Source: Chitinophaga sp. SYP-B3965 (lineage in GTDB: Bacteria; Bacteroidota; Bacteroidia; Chitinophagales; Chitinophagaceae). From it: DNA of 64,000 nucleotides. The notes beneath the pieces are model-generated. The model saw only the letters and a list, made by a program, of their open reading frames with translations, had not been told where the DNA came from and ran no database searches. Of the stretch, positions 27,817-38,200 are shown piece after piece. The position numbers were made by a program, and so were the translations under genes. The DNA is taken from NCBI RefSeq assembly GCF_009647655.1, contig NZ_WJFD01000001.1:868001-932000 (forward strand). Direction: 5' to 3'. Each line of letters opens with the position of its first letter. Within the stretch, counting starts at the first letter, position 1.

Positions 27817-29484
27817 ATGACAAACAAACGATATTTCAGCAGCCTGCTGGCCATCTGCCTCCTCATTGCCGCATCTGCCTGTACAAAGATCAATGATTAC
27901 CTGGATAAGGCAGAGTCCGGCGGTGTAACGGAAGAGGCACTATTTGCTGACTACGTGCAGGTAGAAGGTTACCTGGCCAATATGTATGCCACCACCATTG
28001 GCGCGGGCGACTGGATGCCACAGACCACTTTTACTTATGCGGCAGCATCTGATGATGCCAAATGCCCTTATAATTTCGCATACGGTACTGTCAATTTCAA
28101 CAATGGTACTGTATCACCTACCAATAATCCGATAGATACCTGGAACGGTACTTATCAGAACATCCGCAAGGCTAATACCTTCCTGAAGTATATTGATGAT
28201 GTGCCGGCAAAAACGGCTATCCAGATAGACGGAAAACCCCGTATGAAAGGAGAAGGCTTTTTTATGCGTGCATGGTGTTATGCAGAACTGATGAAACGTT
28301 ATGGCGGTGTGCCTTTAATAGACAGGGTGCTCACCATTGATGAGAACCTGAACATTCCCCGCAACACGGTAAAAGAAGTAGTGGATTTCATTGCAAAAGA
28401 TATTGACAGTGCAATGGTTTACCTGCCATTATCCTACCCGGTAGTGAACGCAGGCCGCATCACTAAAGGAGCAGCTATGATGTTGAAAGCAAGAGTGTAT
28501 CTCTATGCTGCCAGCCCCCTGCACAACCCCGCCGGCAACCGCGATCTCTGGAAGAGAGCGGCGGATGCCCACAAAGCGGTGATGGACCTGAAGGTATACT
28601 CACTGCAGCCTGAGTATAAAACAGTATTGCATGTACGCAATTCCCCGGAGATCATGATGCAATCCACGATCAACCAGGTATGGCAGGTAGTGGCGCAGGA
28701 TTGGGTACGTCATACGGAGCCACCAAGTCAGGGTGGCGGATGGGGCAATTTACAGCCCTCTCAGAACCTGGTAGATGAATTCGAAATGGCAAACGGTAAA
28801 ATGATCACGGAGGCTGGATCTGGTTATGATCCCAATAATCCCTATGTGGGCCGCGATCCCCGTTTTGATAAATCTATCATTTACAACGGCCGCAAATGGG
28901 GGCTGCCTACCGGCGCTGTGATCAACACCTATATGGGTGCAGGTATAGACGCGCTGGGCTCTACCAATACTGCTTCAACACAAACCGGTTATTATGACGG
29001 TAAACTGCTGGATGAAAATGCCACGCTGATCACTTCCTACCGCCCGGGTAACCACTACTGGGTATTTATGCGTTACGCGGAAACCTTGCTTAATTATGCG
29101 GAAGCCCTGAACGAATCTTCTGATGCTCCGCCACAGGAAGTGTATGATGTATTGAACCAGGTACGCAGCCGGGATAGCGTAAAAATGCCACCTGTACCTA
29201 CGGGCCTTGGCAAAGACGATATGCGTCTTCGCATCCGTCACGAACGCAGGATTGAATTATGCATGGAGCCGCACCGGTTCTGGGATGTAAGGAGATGGCG
29301 CATTGGAACGGAAGTGTTCAAAGACATTTATGGCATGCGGATCACTAAACCTACCAGCACTACTTTCAAGTATGAAAAATTCCTGGTGGAATCGCGCACC
29401 TACAAACCTGCTTTTGACCTGTTCCCTATACCGCAGAGTGAGATGGAACGTAACAAAGCATTGATACAAAATCCGGGTTACTAA
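27817..29484 (+). CDS. SusD/RagB-family nutrient-binding outer membrane lipoprotein
   Basis: About 555 residues from the ATG at 27817, which opens a lipoprotein signal (MTNKRYFSSLLAICLLIAASAC). Upstream ATGs at 27775 and 27799 are possible but overlap or touch the SusC stop codon. The body shows the TPR-like SusD pattern and a C-terminal RHERRIELCMEPHRFWDVRRW motif that is diagnostic. It forms the lid of the SusC transporter and helps capture the substrate. Confidence 0.95.
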   Translation: MTNKRYFSSLLAICLLIAASACTKINDYLDKAESGGVTEEALFADYVQVEGYLANMYATTIGAGDWMPQTTFTYAAASDDAKCPYNFAYGTVNFNNGTVSPTNNPIDTWNGTYQNIRKANTFLKYIDDVPAKTAIQIDGKPRMKGEGFFMRAWCYAELMKRYGGVPLIDRVLTIDENLNIPRNTVKEVVDFIAKDIDSAMVYLPLSYPVVNAGRITKGAAMMLKARVYLYAASPLHNPAGNRDLWKRAADAHKAVMDLKVYSLQPEYKTVLHVRNSPEIMMQSTINQVWQVVAQDWVRHTEPPSQGGGWGNLQPSQNLVDEFEMANGKMITEAGSGYDPNNPYVGRDPRFDKSIIYNGRKWGLPTGAVINTYMGAGIDALGSTNTASTQTGYYDGKLLDENATLITSYRPGNHYWVFMRYAETLLNYAEALNESSDAPPQEVYDVLNQVRSRDSVKMPPVPTGLGKDDMRLRIRHERRIELCMEPHRFWDVRRWRIGTEVFKDIYGMRITKPTSTTFKYEKFLVESRTYKPAFDLFPIPQSEMERNKALIQNPGY

Positions 29485-29495
29485 AAAGACAACAC

Positions 29496-30401
29496 ATGAA
29501 AAAGCTCCTATACTTAACAATATTCCTGGCGGCTTGTAATGAGAAGGAACTCATTAAACAGCCAGACCAATACACAAGGATCTATATGCCACAGGCAACG
29601 GAGTATCCTGCTGCCCGCCCGCTTATTATGGCGGATACTTTGCAGACCATTATAATGGGTGCAGCATATGGTGGGGTAGATGATCAGCCTTACCAGATCA
29701 ATGTTCATTTTACCGTGAACAATGCATTGGTGGATACCTTCAATAAAAAGAACAACACGGCCTATCTCCCTATGCCTGCCGGCAGTTACCAGATAGATGT
29801 GATGGATGCGGTGATCAATCCAAAAGCTTTCAGCAGCAACGCGCTAAAGATCAAAGTGAAAACGGTAGGTGGTTTGAATTCCAAAACAAACTACCTGCTG
29901 CCGGTAACGCTTGAAACTGCTACACCTTCCTTAAAAGTGAATGAACAATTGCGCACGTCTTATTTCCTGATCCGGGCAGATTATGCGGAGTATGTACGCA
30001 CCAAATGGAAAGCAGTGAGCGTGTCTTCTTTCGAATCACCCAATTCAGGAGACAAAGCATGGGATGGTACTATCCCGGCTTCCTGGCATACGCAATGGAA
30101 GGCGGCGCAACCTAAACATCCGCATACCATGGTAGTGGATATGGATACTACCGTGATGCTGCATGGTTTTTACACCCTGCCTTCCCAGGTAGCTACAGGT
30201 AATCCGCAGAACCTCCGTGTGGAGCTGAGCACGGATGGCACTACCTGGACGGATGCAACGGATTTCACCTTTGTAAATACGTATGATAAGCAATATGCCT
30301 ACCTGCCTGCGCCAAAAATGGTAAGGTATTATAAGATCACTGTTTTGGCCAGCTTTGGCGCCACGCACTTTACGCATATTGCGGAGTGGGGAGCATTCTA
30401 A
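29496..30401 (+). CDS. surface glycan-binding lipoprotein (DUF1735 plus discoidin-like domain)
   Basis: 301 residues with a short lipoprotein signal (MKKLLYLTIFLAACNE, Cys14). The first half resembles the DUF1735/BT_3987-like N-terminal domain (PYQINVHFTVNNALVDTFNK...YLLPVTLE) and the second half a galactose-binding, discoidin-like fold (GDKAWDGTIPASWHTQW...RYYKITVLA). It follows SusD by 11 bp and is probably the cell-surface glycan-binding partner of this locus. No glycosidase follows, so the enzymes must come from elsewhere, perhaps the GH5 protein upstream. Confidence 0.8.
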   Translation: MKKLLYLTIFLAACNEKELIKQPDQYTRIYMPQATEYPAARPLIMADTLQTIIMGAAYGGVDDQPYQINVHFTVNNALVDTFNKKNNTAYLPMPAGSYQIDVMDAVINPKAFSSNALKIKVKTVGGLNSKTNYLLPVTLETATPSLKVNEQLRTSYFLIRADYAEYVRTKWKAVSVSSFESPNSGDKAWDGTIPASWHTQWKAAQPKHPHTMVVDMDTTVMLHGFYTLPSQVATGNPQNLRVELSTDGTTWTDATDFTFVNTYDKQYAYLPAPKMVRYYKITVLASFGATHFTHIAEWGAF

Positions 30402-30425
30402 CGGCTTCTAACGGCTTCTAACGGA
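30396..30425 (+). repeat. three 10-bp direct repeats over the stop codon
   Basis: The unit TTCTAACGGC occurs three times head to tail (last copy ends A), with the stop codon of the glycan-binding lipoprotein inside the first copy. It looks like slippage growth of the 3' end. Confidence 0.85.
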
Positions 30426-30453
30426 TAAGGGGGTTGGTATGCAACCCCCTTAT
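30425..30453 (+). terminator. terminator of the SusCD operon
   Basis: ATAAGGGGGTT pairs with AACCCCCTTAT around a short loop, right after the repeat that contains the lipoprotein stop codon. The T tract is weak (TTAAAA), so termination may be partial. Confidence 0.6.
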
Positions 30454-30499
30454 TAAAATCCCGGATAAATTGCTATTTTGGGTAGCAAATAGTTAATGC

Positions 30500-30937
30500 A
30501 TGGAAACACCAAACTTATTCGACCTCCAGATAGATGGAGAATCTTCCGGTTTTTTAAAAGAGATCAGCCGCTGGGCTAAATTCCTTTCTGTTCTGGGATT
30601 TGTGATGTGTGGCTTGTTTTTGCTGATCGGCCTTGCAATGATGGTAGGCGCTTCTAATCCTTTAGTGGATGCCAGTATGCAGGGAATGAGGTATAATGTT
30701 GTTTTTATTGGAGTGTTCTATCTTGTTTGCGGAGGCATCTCTATCATTCCTTACGTCTACCTTTTTCAGTTTGCTGTTAAAATGAAAAGGGCGCTGGGTT
30801 CAGGAGAGCAGGAGGCGTTGAACAATTCTTTCTCCAACTTAAAATCATGCTTCAAATTCGTGGGAGTGATGACGATCATCTCGATGGTCTTCTTTGTGCT
30901 GGCTATTATTGCCATGAACTTCATACCACTTACATAA
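30500..30937 (+). CDS. DUF5362-like small membrane protein
   Basis: 145 residues with three strong membrane segments (FLSVLGFVMCGLFLLIGLAMMV, VVFIGVFYLVCGGISIIPYVYLF, FVGVMTIISMVFFVLAIIAMNF) and a cytoplasmic N-terminus. The pattern FLKEISRWAKFLSVLGFV is typical of Bacteroidota DUF5362 proteins. Function unknown. It stands alone between two terminators. Confidence 0.8.
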   Translation: METPNLFDLQIDGESSGFLKEISRWAKFLSVLGFVMCGLFLLIGLAMMVGASNPLVDASMQGMRYNVVFIGVFYLVCGGISIIPYVYLFQFAVKMKRALGSGEQEALNNSFSNLKSCFKFVGVMTIISMVFFVLAIIAMNFIPLT

Positions 30938-30939
30938 TA

Positions 30940-30972
30940 AAAAGGGCCGGGGTTAATTCCCGGCCTTTTTTA
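30940..30972. terminator. bidirectional terminator
   Basis: AAAAGGGCCGGG pairs with CCCGGCCTTTT across a 7-base loop, A-rich on the left and T-rich on the right. It serves the DUF5362 gene (plus) and overlaps the last codons of the convergent HAD-GT20 gene (minus). Confidence 0.8.
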
Positions 30973-33172
30973 ATTCGCTCATAAATTCATCTGCCCAGTA
31001 TCCTATGTTATGATGACTAACGTTCTCATATAAACGTTTCATCCGCATCTGCCTTTCCAGCTTATTCATACTGATAGCCCGCAGCAAACTACCCTTCATG
31101 GAATCATTGTCGTAAGGGTTGGTGAGTACGGCATGTGGCAACTCTACAGAAGCGCCTGCAAATTCAGATAATACCAATACACCGTCTGCTTCCGGTGTTT
31201 GCCCCTGTACCGCAATGTATTCCTTGGCTACCAGGTTCAAACCATCTCTTAAAGGCGTGATCCAGGCGATGTCTGAGATCGCATAATACGCCAGCACTTC
31301 TTCAAAAGTAAAAGAACGGAAAAAGAAATGGATAGGCACCCAGTCGATGCGGGAGTACTTGCCATTGATAGCACCGATAGCCTGTTCCAGTTCATGCTGT
31401 ACCTGCTCGTATATTTTCATGCCGCTGGCAGGAGGGGTGCAGATATTGATCAGTTCTATCTTTCCATGGAGGCCCGGATGTTCATCCAGGAATTGCCCGA
31501 AAGCTTTGATCTTTTCCAGCGGGCCTTTCACATAATCCAGCCGCTCAATACTGAGGATGGTTTTTTTACCGGTAGTGCTTTTCTTTAATTCCGCAATAAG
31601 GTTTTGTGTGGAGGCCTGTTGTGTGAGTTCCTTGATATAATCCACATGCACACCTACCGGGTTAGCGCCTAAACGTACTTTGCGCCTGCCTGCCTGTATC
31701 TCTCTCGTCATTACACCTGTGCCCATAGCACAGCTGTAGGTGAGGAAACGGGGTGCGGCATTTTCCTGTTCCAGGATCTTCACCGGCATGAGGCTTTTTA
31801 CCACATCCACAAAATTCTCTACGTAACGGGGGATGTGAAAACTCACATAATCACATTGCAGTAAACTGCCGATGATGGCTGCGCGCCAGGGGATGATATT
31901 AAAAGTATTGGCGGCAGGGAATGCGGTATGATGAAAGAAACCAATGGTGAGGTCAGGCCTTAACTGGCGCAGGTAACCCGGTACCATCCATAGATTATAA
32001 TCATGGATCCATACGGTGGCATTCAGTTCTGCTTCCGCCGCTGCTTTCTCTGCAAACTTCCTGTTGATGGCCAGGTAATGTTCCCAGTGTTCATGATTGA
32101 ACTGCACTTTTTCTATAAAGGAAAAGATAGCCGGCCAGAAAGCTTCTTTTGAAAAGAGTTTGTAGAATATATTTATATCGTTCTTCTCCATCATCACAGG
32201 ACTGGCCTGCAACTGCGGATACAATTCCTTATCGATGTAAAAATTCTCCACCGGTGTTTCACCTTCCTGCCAGGCTATCCATAATCCCGGGCGGTTGGAT
32301 TTAAAGAAATTGGTGAGGGTGGGGAGGATGCCGTTAGGACTTTTGGGTGCGCGTTTGATGAGCTGGCCATTCTCTTCTACGGTTTCAAACGGGAAACGGT
32401 GATAGAGCATAACCAGTTGGGAGGAATCACTATTGCCTGCTTTAGCGGCTTTCTTTTGATAGAAAGGTTTAAAATCTTCAAAGTGTGTCATGGCTTCCAT
32501 GATACCGCCGGCACCTCTGATATCAGAATGGAACACACCGGGCAGGCCTTGTGTGGCTGTCACCAATGCGGGTTCTGCTTCGCCCACTACCACTCCTTTA
32601 TATCCGCGGCCGTATAAGGCCAGATCGTTCAGTGTATCTCCGGCTACGAGTACTTTTTCCTCCGGAATATTTAAATGATCGATGAGCTGTGCAAGGGTAG
32701 TGCCCTTGTTTACATTAAGGGGCAGTACGTCAAAGAATTTATTATCTGATAAGAGGATATCGCAACCCAGCTTTTCTTCTAACGCACCGATCTCTTCGTG
32801 TTTTAAATTCTCATCAAAGATGAAAGAACAACGGCGCATTTGTGGTACCGGTTGTATGCGGATGCCTTTTACATCTTTTAATTGTTTGAGAATGGCTTGT
32901 TTGCCGGGCCATTTGCTTTCGATATTGTTCTGGATGGGTTGAACAGGTTGAAGGGTGGTGCCATCGATGATCGTGGCGCCTACATCGCAGATGATATATT
33001 CAGGCCTTGGAATAACGGGATCACTCAATAAAGGTAATACGCTTTCCATCCCACGGCCTGTTACGAAAACGAGCCGGAAGTCTTTATTGTTCCTGATCAT
33101 TTCGTATAACTCTTCCATGTGTTGATAGCTTCCCCCTAAAAATGTTCCGTCGAGGTCTGTGGCTAAGATCAT
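30953..33172 (-). CDS. HAD phosphatase-GT20 fusion, glucosylglycerol-phosphate phosphatase/synthase-like
   Basis: 739 residues. An N-terminal HAD-IIB phosphatase (TDLDGT with Asp6 and Asp8; Lys in NVNKGTT; GDTLND) is followed from about residue 240 by a GT20 glycosyltransferase (WIHDYNLWMVP, HHTAFPAANTFNIIPWR, FFFRSFTFEEVLAYYA, PLRDGLNLVAKE). Ordinary trehalose fusions have the order GT20 then HAD and read WVHDYHL; this order and wording fit the GgpPS type, which makes the compatible solute glucosylglycerol from ADP-glucose and glycerol 3-phosphate and then removes the phosphate. Trehalose-phosphate synthase/phosphatase remains the alternative. All visible HAD motifs are intact, so both steps are probably active. 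Confidence 0.78.
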   Translation of the reverse strand: MILATDLDGTFLGGSYQHMEELYEMIRNNKDFRLVFVTGRGMESVLPLLSDPVIPRPEYIICDVGATIIDGTTLQPVQPIQNNIESKWPGKQAILKQLKDVKGIRIQPVPQMRRCSFIFDENLKHEEIGALEEKLGCDILLSDNKFFDVLPLNVNKGTTLAQLIDHLNIPEEKVLVAGDTLNDLALYGRGYKGVVVGEAEPALVTATQGLPGVFHSDIRGAGGIMEAMTHFEDFKPFYQKKAAKAGNSDSSQLVMLYHRFPFETVEENGQLIKRAPKSPNGILPTLTNFFKSNRPGLWIAWQEGETPVENFYIDKELYPQLQASPVMMEKNDINIFYKLFSKEAFWPAIFSFIEKVQFNHEHWEHYLAINRKFAEKAAAEAELNATVWIHDYNLWMVPGYLRQLRPDLTIGFFHHTAFPAANTFNIIPWRAAIIGSLLQCDYVSFHIPRYVENFVDVVKSLMPVKILEQENAAPRFLTYSCAMGTGVMTREIQAGRRKVRLGANPVGVHVDYIKELTQQASTQNLIAELKKSTTGKKTILSIERLDYVKGPLEKIKAFGQFLDEHPGLHGKIELINICTPPASGMKIYEQVQHELEQAIGAINGKYSRIDWVPIHFFFRSFTFEEVLAYYAISDIAWITPLRDGLNLVAKEYIAVQGQTPEADGVLVLSEFAGASVELPHAVLTNPYDNDSMKGSLLRAISMNKLERQMRMKRLYENVSHHNIGYWADEFMSELKKAGN

Positions 33173-33424
33173 GCTTGTTTTTTTCGTGATATAAATAAGT
33201 TGCCGTAAGCCGATATACGGATGGCTCGCAACCTTGTTGTACTCAATAAATGAGATGTTATTTTACCTTAGAATTGGATCACAAAGGTACGTTATTAATA
33301 AGTCCAAAAGGGTGACATCATGGCGCCATTTGATGACTATTAGGCACTTATATGGCCAAAATCACCCCTGATTTGAATATCTGCTGTTTTTCATTAACTT
33401 ACCGTATATAAGCACTGAACACGT

Positions 33425-35221
33425 ATGATGATACAGCCCAAACGCCTCTTTGATGCAGTAGCTCACCAATTGCAGTTTTTCCCTCAGCCAGATATGCTGG
33501 TGTCTAAAACAGACGGCACCTGGAAGCCCGTTTCCACAAAAGAAGTGGAGCAAACGGTGAACCGCCTCAGTGCAGGGCTTTTAAGCCTCGGCGTGAGCGG
33601 GAACGACCATACGGCGGAAGGGGCAGACAAGGTGGCGATCATTAGTAATAACCGTCCTGAATGGGTTTATGCGGACCTTGCCGTACAGCAAATAGGTGGT
33701 ATACTGGTACCGCTGTATCCTACTACCAATCCCATTGAGGTGCAATTCATCCTCAACGATGCGGCCGTGAAATATATTTTCGTGAGCAATACGGAATTAT
33801 ATGAGAAAATAAAGGAGATGATGAAGGACATTCCTTCCCTGAAAAGTATTTACACCTTTGATGAAGTGCCGGGTGCAGAGCACTGGACGAAAGTAACGGA
33901 CATGGCCAACGATGCCCTGCTGCAACAGGTGGAAGCCATAAAGCCGACTATCGATGAGGAGCAGGTGGTTACGATCATCTATACTTCCGGTACAACAGGC
34001 ACACCTAAAGGGGTGATGCTCACACACCGGAATATTTTGAGCAATGTTTATAATTCCAAAGAAAGCTTCCCGTTCCCTGATGCGCCGGATGCCAAAGTAT
34101 TAAGCTTCCTGCCGTTGAACCACATCTTCGAGAAGATGTGCACCTACATTTACCTGTTCAGCGGTATCAGCGTCTATTATGCAGAAAGCCTTGACAAGAT
34201 CGGGGATAACCTTAAAGAAGTAAAGCCGGATGGATTCACCACAGTACCCCGCTTACTGGAAAAAGTATATGAGAAGATCATGAGCAAAGGCCATGAGCTC
34301 ACAGGGATCAAAAGGGCTTTGTTCTTCTGGGCGGTAGCACTGGGTAAGAAATATGATAACAATATCAGCGGCGGCTGGTGGTATAACCTGCAGCTGGCGT
34401 TGGCCAATAAGCTCATTTTTTCCAAATGGCGGGAAGCATTAGGCAATAACATCAGTTTTATCGTTACAGGGGGTGCCGCCTGCCAGGAAAACCTGCTTCG
34501 GATCTTCACCGCTGCGCGCGTTCCGGTATATGAAGGATATGGCCCTACAGAGAATAGCCCCGTGATCAGCGTAAACAGGCGCGATAAGCGGGAGAATACA
34601 CGTTTTGGTACCACGGGCCCGGTAATAACAGGACAGGAGGTAAAACTGACAGAAGAAGGCGAAATACTGGTGAAAGGGCCATCCGTGATGAAGGGGTATT
34701 ATAAACGCCCGGACCTCACAGCAGAAACGGTGATAGATGGCTGGTTGTATACGGGGGATATTGGTACGTTCGTGGATGGGAAATTCCTGAAGATCACAGA
34801 CCGCAAAAAGGAACTCTTCAAAACCAGCGGTGGTAAATACGTGGCGCCGCAGCCGATCGAGAACAAATGTAAGGAAAGCCCTTTCATTGAACAGATCATG
34901 GTGATCGGTTCCGAACGGAAGTTTGTGGCAGCGTTGATCGTACCTTCCCTTAACAGGCTGAAACAATGGATGACGCAGAATAATATTCCTTTCACCACAG
35001 TGGAAGAAGCCATTAAGAATAAAGAGGTATTGGCTATGTACGAAAAGGTAGTGGAGAAATATAATGCTTTATTCAATCACGTAGAACAGATCAAGAAATT
35101 TGAATTGCTGCCGAAAGAGTGGGGCGTGGAAACGGGGGAGATGACGCCTAAACTGAGTTTGAAAAGGAAGGCGATCATGGAGAAGTATAAAGATGTAGTG
35201 GAACGAATTTATGCAGTATAA
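33425..35221 (+). CDS. long-chain acyl-CoA synthetase (AMP-forming)
   Basis: 598 residues of the ANL adenylating superfamily. The P-loop-like motif YTSGTTGTPKGVMLTH, the A5 motif YGPTENSP, the A7/A8 motif LYTGDIG...ITDRKKELFKTSGGKYV and a C-terminal Lys (LSLKRKAI) are seen. It converts fatty acids to acyl-CoA via an acyl-AMP. Length and lack of a signal fit the common Bacteroidota FadD-like enzyme. An alternative ATG one codon downstream is equally possible. The 252-bp gap upstream is non-coding and holds an imperfect dyad around ATGGCGCCAT (33320-33329). Confidence 0.9.
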   Translation: MMIQPKRLFDAVAHQLQFFPQPDMLVSKTDGTWKPVSTKEVEQTVNRLSAGLLSLGVSGNDHTAEGADKVAIISNNRPEWVYADLAVQQIGGILVPLYPTTNPIEVQFILNDAAVKYIFVSNTELYEKIKEMMKDIPSLKSIYTFDEVPGAEHWTKVTDMANDALLQQVEAIKPTIDEEQVVTIIYTSGTTGTPKGVMLTHRNILSNVYNSKESFPFPDAPDAKVLSFLPLNHIFEKMCTYIYLFSGISVYYAESLDKIGDNLKEVKPDGFTTVPRLLEKVYEKIMSKGHELTGIKRALFFWAVALGKKYDNNISGGWWYNLQLALANKLIFSKWREALGNNISFIVTGGAACQENLLRIFTAARVPVYEGYGPTENSPVISVNRRDKRENTRFGTTGPVITGQEVKLTEEGEILVKGPSVMKGYYKRPDLTAETVIDGWLYTGDIGTFVDGKFLKITDRKKELFKTSGGKYVAPQPIENKCKESPFIEQIMVIGSERKFVAALIVPSLNRLKQWMTQNNIPFTTVEEAIKNKEVLAMYEKVVEKYNALFNHVEQIKKFELLPKEWGVETGEMTPKLSLKRKAIMEKYKDVVERIYAV

Positions 35222-35225
35222 AAAA

Positions 35226-35262
35226 ACGGGGTTGTTTCTTTGATGAAACAACCCCGTTCTCT
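35226..35262. terminator. bidirectional terminator
   Basis: ACGGGGTTGTTTC pairs perfectly with GAAACAACCCCGT, preceded by A6 and followed by TCTCTTTT. It sits between the convergent acyl-CoA ligase and RND transporter genes. Confidence 0.9.
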
Positions 35263-35263
35263 T

Positions 35264-38200
35264 TTAAGTTTTGATCTTAGGTGGTATCAGCTTATACACC
35301 ACCGGCGTTACGATCCTTGACAGCAGGGTAGAACTGATCAACCCTCCGATCAATACAATCGCCAGCGGCGCAATTAATGGATTACTAGAGATAGCAATCG
35401 GTATCAATCCCCCGATAGCAGTTAAAGAGGTGAGTACAATAGGCAGGAACCTTACTTCACCCGCTTCCCTGATGGCCGTTTCAAGATCTTTCCCCTGTGC
35501 CCGCAACTGGTTGGTGAAATCCACCAGCAGGATGGTATTCTTCACTTCAATTCCCGCCAATGCTATCAACCCGATGATGGCCACAAATGATAAGGAATTG
35601 CCTGTGATCCAGAGCGCAATGGCAGCGCCTACTACACCCAGCGGAATAACTGACAGGATGATGAGCGTACTTTTGAAGGTGCCGAACTCCAGGATCAATA
35701 CGGCAATGAATAGGAACACCGTAACAATAATGATGTTCTGAAAACCACCGAATGATTGTTTACGGGATTCTACTTCGCCGCCCATTTCATAACTGTAACC
35801 CAGGGGTAAAGCCATCGCATCCATTCTGCCGATCACATCCGTGATCACCCTGTCTGCCAGGAAACCCTGTTGCAGGAATGCTTTCACGGATACCACTCTT
35901 CTTTTCTCCTGGTGATTGATGTGTACAGGAGATGTTTCCATTTTCAAGTCTGCCACCTGTGATAAAGGGATGGATTTTCCCTGCAGGTTATTTACATACA
36001 GGTTCCTGAACACATCCAATGTAGGTCTTCCTTCTTTTGCACGGGTGAGCAGGATGTTGTAATCATTCGTATTCTCGTCTGTGTATTTTCCTAAGGTAAG
36101 TCCTGCTACGGCAAGGCGTACCGTGCGATCTATCTGGACGAAAGGAATACCCAGCTGTTGTGCTTTTTCTGGTTGAATGGCTACCCTGATATCGCTTTTC
36201 AGCAGATCTACCGGGTTATCTACGTACATGGTGCCAGGCGTTTTCTGCAACATGCCTTCCACGCGGGAGGCCAATTCACGGAGGGTATCCAGGTCATCTC
36301 CGAAGATGCGCACTTCCACAGGTGCTACTACAGGAGGACCCTGTTCAAAATCTTTCACTTCCACTTTAGCGCCGGGATAAGGTGTCCAGGCTTTGCGGAG
36401 TTTTTCCATGAGGGCTTGTTTATCTCTTGGATTGGTTTCATCTCCCAGTTGCACAAATACCTGTGCAAAATCACTCTGCTCATTTCTTTGGATCACATTG
36501 TAATAGATCCGCGGATTTCCTTTGCCCACGTTGGAAGCATAATATTTCACCAGCGGTTCTTTTTTCAGCGCCTGTTCTATCTGCCGGGTGATACCATTGG
36601 TATATAGCAGATTGGATTGAGGTGGCGCTGTGATGTTGATCATGAACTGGGGCTTTTCAGAATTAGGGAATAAGCTAAACCCAATGATCTTAAATACCCC
36701 GATAGAACCTGCAAAGATGATCGCAGTAACAACAAGTGAGAGTACAGGGCGTTGCAGAGCTTTATCCAGTAGGCGTGAATAACTGCCGTGGATCAGCTTC
36801 TTCAGTGCACGCATGAAGATGTTGCCATCAGGATGGCCGGTATGGGGTTTCAATACTTTGCTGGTGAGGAATGGAATGATGGTCAGCGATACGAACATGG
36901 AGGCAAGTACGCAGAAGATCACGGCCAGCGGCAGGCTCCGGATGAAATCTCCTGATCCTTCCGGCATAAATACGATGGGCATAAATGCAATGACCAGGGT
37001 AACGGTACAGCCCAGTACGGCCATGCCTATCTGTTTAGTGGCTTTGAGCGTAGCTTCCAGTGCGTTGTGCCCTTCCAGCATCCATCGTTCTATATTTTCT
37101 ACGACCACAATGCTGTCATCTACCAACAGCCCTAATGCTACCACCAAACCCACAATGCTCAGCTGGTTCAGGTTATAACCGAATAATTGCAGCAGCACGA
37201 TACCGATGGAAAGCGAAAGCGGCACAGAGATCATTACGATCATGGCTTGCCTGAAACCTAATGGCAGCAAAGTGATAGCCACGAGGAAGATGGCGATCAG
37301 GAAATCGATCCCCAGGTTGCCGAGGCGCCTGTTCACATTGGCGGCCTGGTCAAAATGTTCGATCAGGTCAATGTTAGCGGGCAGTGTTTTCCTGAACTTT
37401 TCTATGATCGGTTTATAGAGCAATTGTGTTTTGCTGATGTTCTCACCCTCTTTCTGTGCAGCGGCTACGAATACGCAGCGGAAGCCATTGAGGCGGGTTT
37501 GGTAGGTTTCGTCTGCATAACCGTAATATACTTTGGCAATGTCTTTCAGGTAGATGTTGCGGCCGGCGCCTGTATATACGATGGTGTTGCTGATCTCTTC
37601 CAGTGAGTGGAAGTTGCCGCTGGTTTTGATGTTGAAGGTTTTATTACCGGCATCAATACTACCACCGGGAATACTGAGTGTTTCGTTTTGCAGGCTGCTG
37701 ATCACATTGTTCACCGGCAGGTTCATCTGCGCCATCTTCTCCAGGTCCAGTTCTGCGCGTACCTGTTGTACAGGTAAACCATGGATCTCTACTTTCTTGA
37801 GCGGGGTGAGCTTTTCCAGTTCATCCTGTAATTTCTCTGCAAAGAATTTCAGTTTATCGCGGGGTGCGTTTTCAGAGATCAGGGCGATCTGCATGATGTT
37901 CACATCCGAGGGCTGGAATTTCTGCACTTCGATGAAGATGTTATCAGAAGGGAGGTCGCGTTGCTTGTTATTCACTACGCGAACGATCTCCTGGTATTTA
38001 TCATCTACATTGCTGCTGTATTTATATTCTATCCGCATGATGGCAAGTCCGTCGCTGATGCTGGTGCGGATGCGCAGTACGTTTTCCAGTTCATTGATCT
38101 CTTTTTCCAGCGGGTCTACGATGAGTTCCTCCATGTCCTTTGGACTGGTGCCGGGATACACTACCACTACAGAATAAGTAGGTGCATGCATTTCCGGATC

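Noticed and set aside
30953..33172. Trehalose-6-phosphate synthase/phosphatase (OtsA-OtsB)
   Set aside because: Domain order and motifs favour the glucosylglycerol-phosphate type; kept only as an alternative.
33312..33336. Imperfect dyad around ATGGCGCCAT upstream of the acyl-CoA ligase
   Set aside because: One base out of register in the outer arms and no regulator nearby; too weak to call an operator.
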